Positions 35,416 through 45,826 are shown, counted from the first letter of the stretch. The stretch: 64,000 bases of DNA from Dryococelus australis (GCA_029891345.1 CM056995.1:217996547-218060546); one strand, 5' to 3'. Numbers and translations are program-made. Notes: generated by a model not told the origin, from the letters alone.

Positions 35416-37348
35416 GTGAGTTTTTTTTGTCCACTGTTACAGCTACTTTTGTGTAATCTCGGGAGTAATATTTTGTATTTAGGTCTGATACATTGTACAT
35501 GTTGTTTTTTCCTTCTTGACATTTTCCTTTTTGTTTGGGTGGTCTTGTTAATAATTTCTCCACAAAATAAAAAAAACACATTGTGAAGTAGCTTTTTAAA
35601 CATGAGTGGCTTTACCTAAGTAACTTAGACTTATGCCTGTGCTATGTTGCTTCTCTATCCTCTAACCTTTATATTGTGTCTGTATTTAATCAGCTACTTT
35701 CCTCCAGTCTTCATGCTACACCTTCACCATGATGGAAAATTGTTTGAATTTGTATGTTGTTTCAATTTTGTAATGTTTTAGTTATTTTTGCATAAGGGTA
35801 TAAACTATGCAATCAGGATGAAATTTGCAATGGAAAGTAAATTTAGTAACGTAATAAACATTTTGCCATTGCACATACTGTAAATAATCACCAACAAGCT
35901 GTTGTGAGACAGGTTTAGCCCATATTGTGATACGTGGTATTCCCGTGTTTCTCACCCTTTTAATTCCAATATTGCTCTATCCTAACATTATTTCACTTTC
36001 ACCGGTGCTCAAGATCTCAATGTTTAGCACTGACCAAGACTTATCTCCATTCCCCTCCACCCCTTGTTCAGTTGGCTGAGAGGGTAGCTTGTTGGGATTG
36101 CCAGCACTGGTTGGAACAAGATGTCACTGTGGAAGTGCATCATTGTGACACAAGCGCACTGCATTTTAGCAGTTAATAGTGCATGTGTTCCACACTATGA
36201 AGCAACATTATGTGCTTGATCCAGCTGAGAATGATCAGTCTTTTCCTCTCTGGTTGCAGTACCAAGGAAGTGAGTAACCAGCAACAGTATCTTTACTTTA
36301 TTAGACATGCCAACATCATGTATAAGGCCTAGGCAGGAAGTAGTGGCCACATAGATGATAGCTGCCTTGGGTGACTAGGACCTTTGAACATTAATGGAGA
36401 ACTGTCTTCACTAGTGAATACAGTTGTAGTTTATTTTAGCTCATTATTCTCCCTGTAACTGAACTATGTCGGTAGGCAAGTGTTGCCAAGGGATAGAGGG
36501 TCCAGAACTGAGATGTCAGCACTGTCACCTATCTGAAGCGACTGGGAGAGTTTAGCTGTGAGTTCCTAGATTAATTAATATATTTTATTTTACATGGTCA
36601 CAAAACAGCGGTTGTAAGTGTAAAAACTAATTTTTGTGCTAAAGTAGTAATGTATAGGTGTTCAAAATGAAATGCACAATAAGACGATTCATAGCCGGAT
36701 GAATTGCGACTTCAAACCTTAGATCTGTTCATGTTGTATTCCCACTGTCCATCCATGCTTTCCATATATCCTTGATATTAATTCCAAAAGCCTACAAAAA
36801 TATTGCATGATAATATTGAATTATTTTTTCAAATAATTTGACTAAATGTATTTCAAATTTGTGTCATTTCGAGACAGTAATAGAAGAAAAGTCAAGTTTT
36901 AAAAAGCAGGATCTAGAGGCAGCGAACCTGCTGCTATCTGTTGGTACCACGTGGTGCTCACCCATTTTACCATGTCATACGCACCATCTGTGTGTTCTTT
37001 CTTGAACCTGACCAACTATAATGCTCAAATGAATATGTTTTGTATGTAAAATAACAAATTTGTGAACAGATACCAATAGTTTTATTTTTCCACGAGCTCT
37101 GCATAATTTTTAAAGTAACATATATTTCATGTACAGCAATTTTGATTACTAGTAATTTCTATTGGGTCAGTAATTGTCCGTATATGTCCTAAATACGCCA
37201 TTTTTTTTTTCCAGAAACCCATTTCCTTGTTTTCGTGTAGCATCCAACTGACTCATCAGCTGATGGCGAAAGGATACACAAACTAAATGTAAACATTCTT
37301 TGAATTGTCAAATTCTTGCCATCTTATATGAGATAGACAGTAACTGTG
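35416..37348. other. Rabaptin intron C-D, left part, nothing recognised
   Basis: Mostly AT-rich intron sequence. Around 36068-36120 a 'tggctgagagggtagc' phrase resembles a Pol III A box, but no convincing B box follows at tRNA-like spacing. No exon or transposon identified. Confidence 0.5.
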
Positions 37349-37505
37349 GTGCTAACTGCTGTGCTAGGGTGCTAAGTGCGGTGCTAACTGTGGTGCTAGC
37401 TACAGTGCTGATTACAGTGCTAACTTCAGTGCTAACTGTGGTGTGGCACTAACTGCTGTGCTGCGGTGCTAACTGTAGTGCTGCGGTGCTTGCTGCGTTG
37501 CTTTG
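37349..37505 (+). repeat. 12-bp minisatellite (RGTGCTAACTGY)
   Basis: About a dozen worn copies of a 12-bp unit, best seen as ggtgctaagtgc, ggtgctaactgt, ggtgctagctac, agtgctgattac, agtgctaacttc, agtgctaactgt in succession from about 37370. Confidence 0.85.
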
Positions 37506-37785
37506 CTTATATGTTCACTTAAGTTATACTTGAACCTTCGGTCCTTTTGTTTGTTGGAGAAGATGCCTATATTATGATTTTTGTAGTTGTATCTCACGTG
37601 GTTAGGAAATTACAGCCAGCTATGTGTATAAGTAGACATAGGTCATACCTGACCCTTCAGTCCTTTTCGTTGTTGGGGGTGATGTCTATGTTATGACTTT
37701 GGCGACTATTTTTTCAATGGTTCGGAAATTATAGTAATTTATGCTTATATGTAAGCATAGGTCATACTTGACCTGATGTTGGCAG
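37506..37785 (+). repeat. Tandem repeat, period about 119 bp
   Basis: The phrase 'tcatacttgacccttcggtcctttt' (with variants) recurs at about 37524, 37643 and 37762. Matching spacing of 'gatg(c/t)ctat(a/g)ttatga' and 'ggttcggaaatta' phrases supports a little over two copies. It lies directly after the 12-bp array. Confidence 0.75.
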
Positions 37786-37790
37786 GGTGT

Positions 37791-37850
37791 CGAGTCAAAC
37801 GCCACAATGTGGATTCATCCCAGTTGAATTGTGCAAGGGTTCGCCATTTT
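37791..37850 (+). repeat. Copy 1 of a 60-bp segment repeated at 39528
   Basis: The stretch starting 'gagtcaaacgccacaatgtg' recurs at 39528 as 'gagtcaaatgccacaatgtg', and the match continues through 'gattcatcccNgttNgattg'. The second copy leads into the 48-bp array. This one ends after one unit-like phrase ('gccattttggcggtcagtgg'). Confidence 0.8.
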
Positions 37851-38049
37851 GGCGGTCAGTGGATTGTTCCACACACATCTGTGGTTGGTTGGAATGCAAG
37901 AGCATGAAACTCACATTTTAGGTTAGGAAATAACATGTGCGGCAGCAGGCATAGGGCACCCCCTGCTCTGGAGTGACAGCAGAAGGTTGGGAGTACAAGA
38001 TGACAATGGAATGCCAGAGGGGGAAGTGCTGTGATAAAATCCCTCATCC

Positions 38050-38057
38050 CTCATGAG
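38050..38057. repeat. Left target-site duplication CTCATGAG
   Basis: Perfect 8-bp match to 39523-39530, flanking the hAT element. The duplicated site is itself a palindrome. Confidence 0.9.
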
Positions 38058-39522
38058 TAGGGGCATGCCCTTTAGGTGTTTATTCTTGTACAAAAGTAGA
38101 GGTTATTTTTCTTAAAAATTGTTATTTTTTTATGAAAGTGGTGTTATTTTTTGTTGCAGTTAACTGTTTAAACACAAACAAAACCACGTGAAAATAAAAG
38201 TGACTGTTTATAAAATGAGAGAGGAAGACTATAAACTGGAAATTTCAAACAAACAAAACAAACTGGTCGTGGCATAAATTTTCAAGTTAAAAGAGTTAAT
38301 TTTGAAAATACAAATAAAACTGCAGGAAAACGACAGTACCTCTCTATAAAATGAGATAAACTGTAAATTCGAAACAAGAAACAATCACACATTACATCAA
38401 GTAATACATTCACTCATCTTCATATCTCTAAAAGACGCAGATAATGAACTTTGTCGTTTGAGGCTTTGACTAGAAACATTTTCGACTGACCAATTTTTGT
38501 GCTTTTCACTGTCAACATGCTTTATGCATGAGTCTTTACGGTCCCAAGTTACCAACAATATAGTTTTATCATCGCTTGCATACAAGCCATGTTTTACAAA
38601 TTCTGCTGCACGTTGCTTTGTAGTAACAAAGGATTTCTACATTTTAGAAAGAAAATAAAGACATTCAAAGTGTCCAAATATTCATCCAAAACTAACTTCA
38701 ACCCACACACCACATGCAATATCAGGTTACCGTACTACTGGCAATACAAAATTCAAAGATGCATTAACAAAATATGTCTTCATACTCCCATTAACGATCG
38801 TAGGAAAAAACAATTTCTGGTAAACGAGCTCTGTAACCTACCACACAACCTAAAGTGCAAACACCTATACTATCTGTTTACAGTGCGTTTGTAGACACAT
38901 TGCAACCACAGTCAGCAAACCACTGCATTTGCAGAATATGACATCAATTCTAGAGTGAAAATTATTTAGCAAAAAGAAGCTCCTCCTTAAGGTTAAGTAG
39001 CTGGATGATATGAATTACGGCAAAGTGCACTTCTCCTTTTTATTCCTGTGGCAATGGTAGAAGCTTACAAAATATTTATTTGTTGTTCGTTGCAGGCACG
39101 CTATGTTGCAATGTGACTACCAGTAATTGATTGCAGCGATACTATCGATAGTCGAAAGAACGGAAAATCTCACAGTTGCTTACTAATGGCAGCGCGTGCC
39201 ACGCAGTGGCATGCCAATGGCGAGCTGGGAACAATATTAATGACGTAATGGCATGTTTGTTGGTTGTTATGGGCCAGCAATATGAGGTTAAACAAGTGAT
39301 TATATATTGACTTATTTAATTAATATTATCTCACATTTGAGAATATGTATAATGAAAACTTACAATGAAACCATTAGGTCATTATTTGCGGTTAAGAAGG
39401 TATTTTTCCAACTTTTGTTTAGTATTTTCGTGAAAGTTAAAAAATTGGTTTTATTAGTTTTAAAACATAAAAATTTGCGTAAAAATTCGTTTTATCGCAT
39501 ATGAGAATTTTGCGTACCCCTA
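38058..39522 (-). mobile_element. hAT-superfamily DNA transposon, about 1.47 kb, decayed
   Basis: Ends are short inverted repeats, TAGGGGCATGC on the left and its near-complement GCGTACCCCTA on the right. Both are flanked by the identical 8-bp duplication CTCATGAG. Short inverted ends and an 8-bp duplication are hAT hallmarks. The inside carries a BED-type finger remnant on the - strand (38397-38620) but no complete transposase, so it is an internally deleted, inactive copy. The preserved duplication suggests a moderately recent insertion. Confidence 0.88.
38397..38620 (-). pseudogene. CGGBP1/hAT-like BED finger remnant
   Basis: A - strand frame of about 62 codons, GLYASDDKTILLVTWDRKDS then CIKHVDSEKHKNW, followed by SLKRQSSLSASFRD. 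CGGBP1-like and hAT N-terminal fingers have the pattern C-x2-C, W-x-R-K-D-[TS]-C, H-x3-S-x2-H-K and then a Q-S-x2-S/T-x3-F tail. The later half is well matched, but the first Cys pair is gone. It lies within the hAT element and is its likely transposase N-terminus. Confidence 0.6.
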
Positions 39523-39530
39523 CTCATGAG
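39523..39530. repeat. Right target-site duplication CTCATGAG
   Basis: Identical to 38050-38057 and directly adjacent to the right inverted end of the hAT element. Confidence 0.9.
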
Positions 39531-39570
39531 TCAAATGCCACAATGTGGATTCATCCCCGTTGGATTGTGC

Positions 39571-40045
39571 AATGGCCGCAATTTTAATGGTCATTGCTGG
39601 GTGGCTTCGGGCTGTGGACGCAGCTGCCATTTTTACGGTCAGTGCTGGGTGGCTTTGGAATGGGGACACGGCTTCCATTGGTCAGTGTTGGATGACTTCA
39701 GGCTGGAGACGCAATCACAATTTTGACGTTCACTGCTGGGTGGCTTCGGGCAAGGGATGCAGCTGCCATTTTGATGGTCAGTTCTGGGTGGCTTCAGGCT
39801 GGGAACACAACTGCCATTTTGATGGTCAATGCTGAGTGGCTTCGGACTGGGGACGTAACTGCCATTTTGCCGGTCAGTGCTGGGTGGCTTCAGGCTGGGG
39901 ATGCAGCCACCACTTTGACGGTCAGTGCTGGGTGGTTCAGGCTACGGACGCAGCTGCCATTTTGATGGTCAGTGCTGAGTGGTTTCAGACCGGAGATTCA
40001 GCCGACATTTTGCCGGCCAGTGCTGGGTAACTTCGGGCTGGAGAC
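39571..40045 (+). repeat. 48-bp minisatellite, about 10 units
   Basis: The phrase 'ggtcagtgctgggtggcttc' recurs near 39589, 39637, 39680, 39728, 39777, 39824, 39872, 39920, 39967 and 40015. Almost all steps are 47-48 bp, with one of 43. Units carry 'cagctgccattttgatggtc'. Since 48 is a multiple of three, the array stays open for long stretches and encodes a 16-residue repeat like CHFDGQCWVASGWGHN. It lies deep in an intron without splice support and is most likely non-coding. Confidence 0.92.
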
Positions 40046-42555
40046 ATGACCGTAACACTAACACACTCCACCATTTTGTAAGGCAGTGCATTGGCATTCA
40101 TTTTGCTAGACATTGCAACTTCCAAAATGGTGGACTGGATTTACAGAGCAGGAAGTTCTGCTCCAAGATAACAGCTGCAGCCTTGAACATATTTTTTTTT
40201 ACAAATTTTTGTGAATTTTTGCAAATTTTGGAATCCAAGAGGGCGGACTTTTGTTTCCGTGTCCCCAGCCCCAAAACCCTGCTCTAGAAGGTACCATTTC
40301 ATACTATTATCACTATTGTTAAAAAGCTTCATGTGTCGATATTACTCCTATGTTGATTTTTCAAAAGTTTGTTTCAAAACAACTGAAGGAACTGTGAGTG
40401 AACTATAGTTACACTTTTGTGGTCGTTTAAAGGTCTGTGATATAAGGTGGTAGTCATATTGTTTTTTTTTTTTTTTTTTTTTTACGGCCATGTAAATATA
40501 TTTAAGGTAAATGTGCCATATGTTCAGAATAATTACAACAAAACTTTATATGCTGATAGTCTGACAGTATCTATAACAAACATTGTATTCTTTGTCAGCT
40601 GTTTATAAAGAAAGCGCCACATCAGAAAAGGGAGCTTTTATGTCATATCTCAGGGACCACAGTCAACTATTTCCATCAAATTTTGCACACAAATGTTCCT
40701 ACAGAGGACCATGTAAATACATGATGTAAGTGACTAACATACTTTTTTTTCTTCTTCTTCTTCTTCAAAATGTCTGGCCTGTGAATATGTCAGGTTAGTA
40801 AACCTATCTGCTAAAATATTAGACTGATTACAATTGAAGTTGATGCTCCTAATCATAATCCTACATCTCTAATGCATTTGGTTGCACACCAGCCTACAAT
40901 ATGAGGAGGTTTGGGTTTGAGTCCCAGGCAAGGTATGTGTCTATATTTAACTGTCACATTTGTATTGCATATGTTTTTGATTCCATCTTTAATGACTCTG
41001 TCAACAAAACGTAAGGCCTACGTACAATCTACGCTTTTAAGAACTTCTTTGAAACTGTTTGCATCCATGTAGAGTAAAATATGCTCATTATTTATAATGG
41101 TAACATCTTGTTTAAAAAGGGGATTATTTAGCATCCAAAACTGTTTCCAGCTCGTGATTGGGTCATATTTATAAATAATTGCCTTTATCTGCTGTCTTTA
41201 CACAGCTTCCCTGCATACATTCTCTCCCAATCCTTCCTGTGCTATGCATTCCTTCTTATTTGCTCTTCCCATCAGTACAGACTATTGAGCATTATCTGTG
41301 TTTTATAGTTATGTGAATCATCTATACAAAGAGATGGTGGGATGATGTGGACCCCAATGAGAAGATCTGGGCTTGGGCGCCTCATATCCCCTCTAGGGGT
41401 TTAACTCATCAGTTATCTTATATTGTAAATTCTCTATAATCATTGGAGGTGGGATCCCAACGGGAATGCGCAGACTGTATCAAAGTCCTATCCAAAGGTT
41501 ATGTTTGCCAGGTACCTTGGAAGTAGGTTCAAATAACCGCTGTGAATATTAGTGTGATTAGTCTGTAAGTCTCTGTTTTTTTTTTTTTTGTTGGGCTCTT
41601 TCCCTCAGTTTGTTTCTGATAACCGGGGTAATGCAGCTTTCTTTTGTAATTCTCTAACTTTGTTGGCTGCTCTAACTGCACCCTTGCTTGGTGACAGGCA
41701 AAGAGGCAGGAAGAGGATAGAGGTGATTGAGGTTCATGTTGATAACGCAACCATCTAATCCTGTCCCGGACATTTTAGTACCAGATGTAATTATTAGCTT
41801 TGGGTACCTGTTTGTCCAGATTGAGTAGGCCTAATTTATTTGGTCTTTATGCTGGTCCACCTTGTTTAAGTTGGTGTGGCGTTAACTTCGGCAAGCATAG
41901 CTCCCAATAACAAGTGGATGGCTTATCCTTCCCATTGGGCAATGTTGGAGGGCCTCTGATGGCTAGCAGATAGTCTGGGACAGTTCCTTCTGCTGCTGTT
42001 GACTGCTCGTTCTCAGAAAGATACCTTGGGATTTGTGGTTGGAGTGCAACTGCTGTACTGCTGATCTGTCAGCACATATTACTTAACTACACAACCTCTT
42101 CTGTGGTGGCAAGCATGGTTGGGGATGTATGGGGTTGAGAGCCATAGTCGTCCTACCCTTGCTCTGCTACCGCCATGTGTGAATGATCCTCACAAGAAGG
42201 GGTGTCATGTGGCAGTCCAGCTTAGTCTGCTTGCAAAGTTGGAGGTAAGACACTCAACCTATATAGCTATCCCTTGGTCCTTTCTGCCTCTTGTGTATTT
42301 GCAGGAAAAAGTGAAAACGGCAAGGGGAAATGTGATATATGTGTTACACATTGAGACTTTATACCACAATGTTTTAATTCCAGCCTTGTTCTCAGTAGCT
42401 TTGCCCTTTCCATTTAGTTGGATAATTATCTATTGTAACACCTTCTAAATATTTGACAAATATTTTAATTAATTATATAGGAAACAAGTAAGAAAGTGTT
42501 GCAATGTTACAGGTCAGGTTTTAGATTTACTACTGTGATGTTTGTAAATGTTCAG
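40046..42555. other. Rabaptin intron C-D, right part
   Basis: The stretch after the minisatellite (40120-40290) has phrases such as 'tccaagagggcggac' that look like a dispersed repeat, but no ends are defined. A T run lies at about 40461-40482 and a (ctt)n run at about 40751-40766. A 'gggtttgagtcccaggc' phrase near 40910 resembles a Pol III B box and may be a worn SINE. The remainder is unremarkable. Confidence 0.45.
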
Positions 42556-42646
42556 GTTGAATCGCCTGTGAAGTCTGTGGGCAAAGAGAACCAAGAGGAT
42601 TCGTGTTCTATTGCGGAAGATTGTCTGCACCAGGACATACCTGCAA
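42556..42646 (+). CDS. RABEP1: Rabaptin-5-like, exon D (polar linker)
   Basis: A 91-nt exon continuing the exon C frame: VESPVKSVGKENQEDSCSIA then EDCLHQDIPA plus one extra base. The acceptor tgttcag|GT and donor CAA|GTAAGA are canonical, and the exon ends in phase 1, matching exon E. The sequence is acidic and Ser-rich without a known domain, like exon C, so it likely extends the same disordered linker. Read-through instead of splicing at 42647 would end the protein within a few codons (a stop at 42664), which supports real splicing here. Confidence rests on frame and splice signals, not on recognised homology. Confidence 0.7.
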
Positions 42647-42719
42647 GTAAGATAAATAATGGATAAAGCCATGTGCGCAGACTGCCACAGATTGGAATGC
42701 TGTAAGTTTGTGGTTTCAG
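42647..42719 (+). other. Rabaptin intron D-E, 73 bp
   Basis: A minimal-length intron, GTAAGA to ggtttcag. It contains stops in the exon frame, so retention would truncate the protein. Confidence 0.7.
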
Positions 42720-42824
42720 GTTCATCCCCAGCTACAAGTTTGCAACCATCTACAACCATTGTGCTGAAAAATGATGAAAATCCCAGTGAAGTTGTAAATG
42801 CTTTACCTGAAGTCGAGGTTGCAG
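42720..42824 (+). CDS. RABEP1: Rabaptin-5-like, exon E (Ser/Thr-rich linker)
   Basis: A 105-nt exon completing the split AGT codon from exon D and encoding SSPATSLQPSTTIVLKNDEN then PSEVVNALPEVEVA. It ends in phase 1 at a CAG|GTGATT donor. It is Ser/Thr/Pro-rich and then acidic, and no domain was recognised. In the vertebrate protein the comparable position leads into the next coiled-coil block (LNHYLEAEKSCRTDLEMYVA). That block is not visible in this window, so further exons must lie downstream, possibly starting with the microexon at 44101. Confidence 0.7.
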
Positions 42825-42939
42825 GTGATTACATATTCTGTTATTTTAGTGGAAAAAAGTTCATTTGTATGTACTAAAAATATAAAATTATTTTTGTACA
42901 TATATTTGAGTGAGTAATTTTTGTATCTTTATTTTAAAT

Positions 42940-44031
42940 TAGGGATTGGATCCTCGATACCACAATACTTCGATACCCTCGATACTTTATAGTATCGAGT
43001 ATTGCACGGGAATATCCAAAAGTATTGAATTTGAACACCCATTTTATCATGCCATAGTTAAGGTACAAGTGTATCATAACTTTTGGAATGTGTACAATAG
43101 TTTTGAGAAGCATACCCTAACTTTCAGAATGTGTATGATAATTTGGAAAATTGTACCGTAGTTTAAGTACAAGTGTACAACAATATACCATATTTTATTC
43201 ATAGCATAATATTCACACAGCTGCGAGCACCTTGACGTGTTTTTATGGTTCATAATTGAGGTACAATAAAAAGGTTTGAAAGTTTGAGCAAGCGCCAATA
43301 GGTGCAATTGAGCAACTTGAATAGTTACTGTACATCCAATACATACCACAATTATATGCTGCACCAAAATTTTTCATTTAATTAATTGTTATCCCATTAA
43401 TAATTTTTATGGTATATATTTCAGGTACAATAAAAGCAGGTAGAGAGTTGAGCTTGAGCACCGATAGGCACGAGCGAGCAAATTGAGTAGTTATTGTACA
43501 TCCCACACATACCATAATTATCTGATGCAACTTCATTATTAAATACTATATTCACAAACATAAATACTATGATTATCTGATACACCTGTCATGGCCTAGC
43601 CCACGTATTCCCCAGTCTAGGCCATGATGGGTGTATCATATAATTACAATATTTATTTAACGTTACAGTAATTTTCTTGAAAATTGCAAAATAAGTGTGT
43701 ACTGAGCTATAATTTTCCTCAAAGTTTGATTACAGCTTTTACTGTGAAAACGTAATTCTATAGAATCGAAGGAGACGTGTTGGTTTATCATTGGTTAAGG
43801 ATGTCTGGGTTACAGGTCGTCCACCATTGGTTTCCAGTGTAATGGTTTTCATATAGTTCCAGTGTGTGTCAACGACACTAGCAAAATGAGCAATTTGCTT
43901 GGCCAACGTTTTGTGTTCATGACAATTTTAATTTGGTATCGAGAAAAGTATCTGTATTGAGTATCGTGAGAATGTTTTGGTATCGAAACTGGTATCGAGT
44001 ATCGAGAAAATGTAGTATCAACCCATCCCTA
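42940..44031. mobile_element. Non-autonomous hAT-like DNA transposon, 1.09 kb
   Basis: The left end tagggattggatcctcgata (42940) and the right end tatcaacccatcccta (ending 44031) are inverted repeats in their outer bases. Further 'tatcga' phrases are mirrored on both sides. The flanking 8-mers ttttaaat and cttaaaat are similar but not identical, compatible with a worn 8-bp duplication. No transposase is encoded. A block of about 110 bp (near 43259-43370) is repeated in diverged form at about 43423-43530. Confidence 0.7.
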
Positions 44032-44100
44032 CTTAAAATTACCATGGAAAATTCTTGATTTAGACGTGTATAGAAAATTAACTTAAAAAATATATTTCAG

Positions 44101-44112
44101 GAAGGGTGGAAG
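44101..44112 (+). CDS. RABEP1: Possible rabaptin 12-nt microexon
   Basis: GAAGGGTGGAAG sits between a good acceptor (tatatttcag) and a donor (GTAATG). Its length of 12 nt keeps the phase-1 frame from exon E, giving G-R-V-E across the joins. It is only a candidate, because short AG...GT pairs occur by chance and no homology can be checked over four residues. Confidence 0.25.
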
Positions 44113-44640
44113 GTAATGTTTTTTTTCTTAACACTTATCTTAGAAGGTGGCCGTGTATATTCAATTATGATGATTAGGCACAAAATATTGTTAAAGCAGG
44201 GTAAGTTGTGCTACAATGCCTGCTGGAAAGGTCTAGCTTTGGTAAACATTTAATGTCCAATGAGTACCTGGATTAGTTAGGCATGTTGTTCAGCTAGGTC
44301 ATATTGTATTTCCTAGTGTTATATGTCTGAATATTTTAACTTTATTACTATAATGTGGTGATATGTTAAAGGATAATCACTGATATCTGTAAAGTAGATG
44401 CGGAGGTGTTTGAAGCACGTGCAACACAGGTTGTCTTACAGTTATGGTTACTGATTTGTTGTTTCCATAGCTTCCATCCAACTAGGAAGTAGGTGATAGT
44501 AAGTCCCTACTGGTAGGGTGATTTCCATCTTGAGTGGTAGGTTCACCCTTGCCTGTGCAAGCTGTATGTGCATTGGACAGGATTGAATTTCTCACTTTGA
44601 TTCTCACAATCTAAGACTTTTATCCAAGTTGGTAGTGGTA
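44113..44640. other. Intron sequence, nothing recognised
   Basis: AT-rich without recognisable element, exon or RNA gene. Confidence 0.5.
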
Positions 44641-44649
44641 GAAAGGAAA

Positions 44650-45826
44650 ACTTGAGGAGGTGTTAATTTTAATAGCGTTTTCAGGGTTGGATGTAATATT
44701 TATTATAAATATTGATGCGCGCTCCTATCTTCGGGATAGTGGTTGAGACACTGACTACCTCCCAAGTTCGTCAGTGGTGTTTTAGTTGCTACTCTAGCCT
44801 GGTGGGTTGTGGTAGGTTCTGTGAGTGTGTGTGTGTGTGTGTGGGGGGGGGGGGTCTGCTAGTGGGAGGATACCGTCAGAGGAGAGGGGAGTCAAACTCC
44901 AGAATGAGGAAAATGTGATTGTTTCCTTTCCTGGGAGATCAATCTTCCTCGCTACTAGAGGCTGCCAAAATGAGGGACGCCAGCAGTCCCGAGGGGTGTA
45001 TGGGTCGTGATATGAATTAGCAGATGATGATGGTTGGGGTTGATGATACCGCCGGAGGGGTATGGGACGTCAGGTTACCTCTGGAATCTTCTGGAGCAGG
45101 AAGAGCCTTCTTCAATTTGCTGGTGGTTGAAGCCTTTTCAAGCTGCTGGAGTGGTTGAAGCAGTTTGCAGGCTGTGGAGAGGTTGGAGCAATTTGCAGGC
45201 TCTGGAGAGATTGGAGCCGTTTGCAGGCAGTGGAAAGGAGAGAGGTCTTAGGCAGACCCTGGGACTGCTCGCTGACCTATGCGGCTGGCGAGCCCGGCAT
45301 TTCTGGCGAGAGGCATGCTTGTGCCCCCTTATATAGGGGAAAATCCCAGTGTCTGCGATATTCCGGGGGTGTTGTAGCCTTTCATCGCAGGGGTTGGTTT
45401 ATCAGGGTTGCGGCGCTGCCGCCACTCATTTCTTATCTCCCTGCGTAGAGGCGACGACAAATTTATACACCTCACCCCGAGGCTGGCAGGTATCACGTCA
45501 CAGGGCAGCAGAGGTGCTGTAATCGTGTTGTGTCGCTGGAACTTCCTTCTCAGATAATCTCAGGGTAGTGGTCTGTTGGATAAAGCTATATTTATTAAAA
45601 GGGTGGCGCTCGCATACCGGATTCTGGGCGAGCAGAACTATCCATAATTAAACTCGTTAATTAATTCCGTGTCTGAAGCTGTCCAACGCGTGGAGTCCTT
45701 CAGTGGGCATGTGAAAAGTAGTTTGCCATTGTTCTTGACTTGCCCCAAGCTCTTGCCTGCGTGTTGATGAGGCGAAGTCGCCTATAGAGAGCACAAGTGC
45801 GTTTCGCATCAATGTGGCATGCATCA
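44650..45826 (-). mobile_element. Fossil long-LTR family, partial LTR (- orientation)
   Basis: On the - strand it matches the 59.69 kb LTR from the head TGATGCATGCC (ending at 45826) through 'gactccacgcgttggacagc' near 45690, 'cctctacgcagggagataag' near 45440, a TATATAA near 45335, 'gccgggctcgccagccgca' near 45285, and four 28-bp tandem units. A 'ggagtttgactcccctc' phrase near 44895 equals the U5 'gggtttgactcccgcc'. A 12-G run with (GT)n lies at 44826-44854. It is apparently solo: no coding parts are attached. Confidence 0.7.
45125..45236 (-). repeat. Four 28-bp tandem units inside the LTR
   Basis: Units start at 45125, 45153, 45181 and 45209, each a variant of 'ggttgaagcagtttgcaggc' plus eight bases. 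Similar 'cagcttgaaaaggcag' units occur at the same place in the other LTR copies, so short tandem expansion after the TATA box is a family trait. Confidence 0.85.

Noticed and set aside
36068-36125. A-box-like 'tggctgagaggg' phrase
   Set aside because: No B box or cloverleaf follows; probably chance.
39545-40040. Coding interpretation of the 48-bp array
   Set aside because: The frame is a by-product of a period divisible by three, and the array lies inside an intron of rabaptin without acceptor or donor support.
40863-40935. Possible tRNA-derived SINE with B-box-like 'ggtttgagtcc'
   Set aside because: No convincing A box at the right distance, no tail, no target duplication and no second copy in the window.
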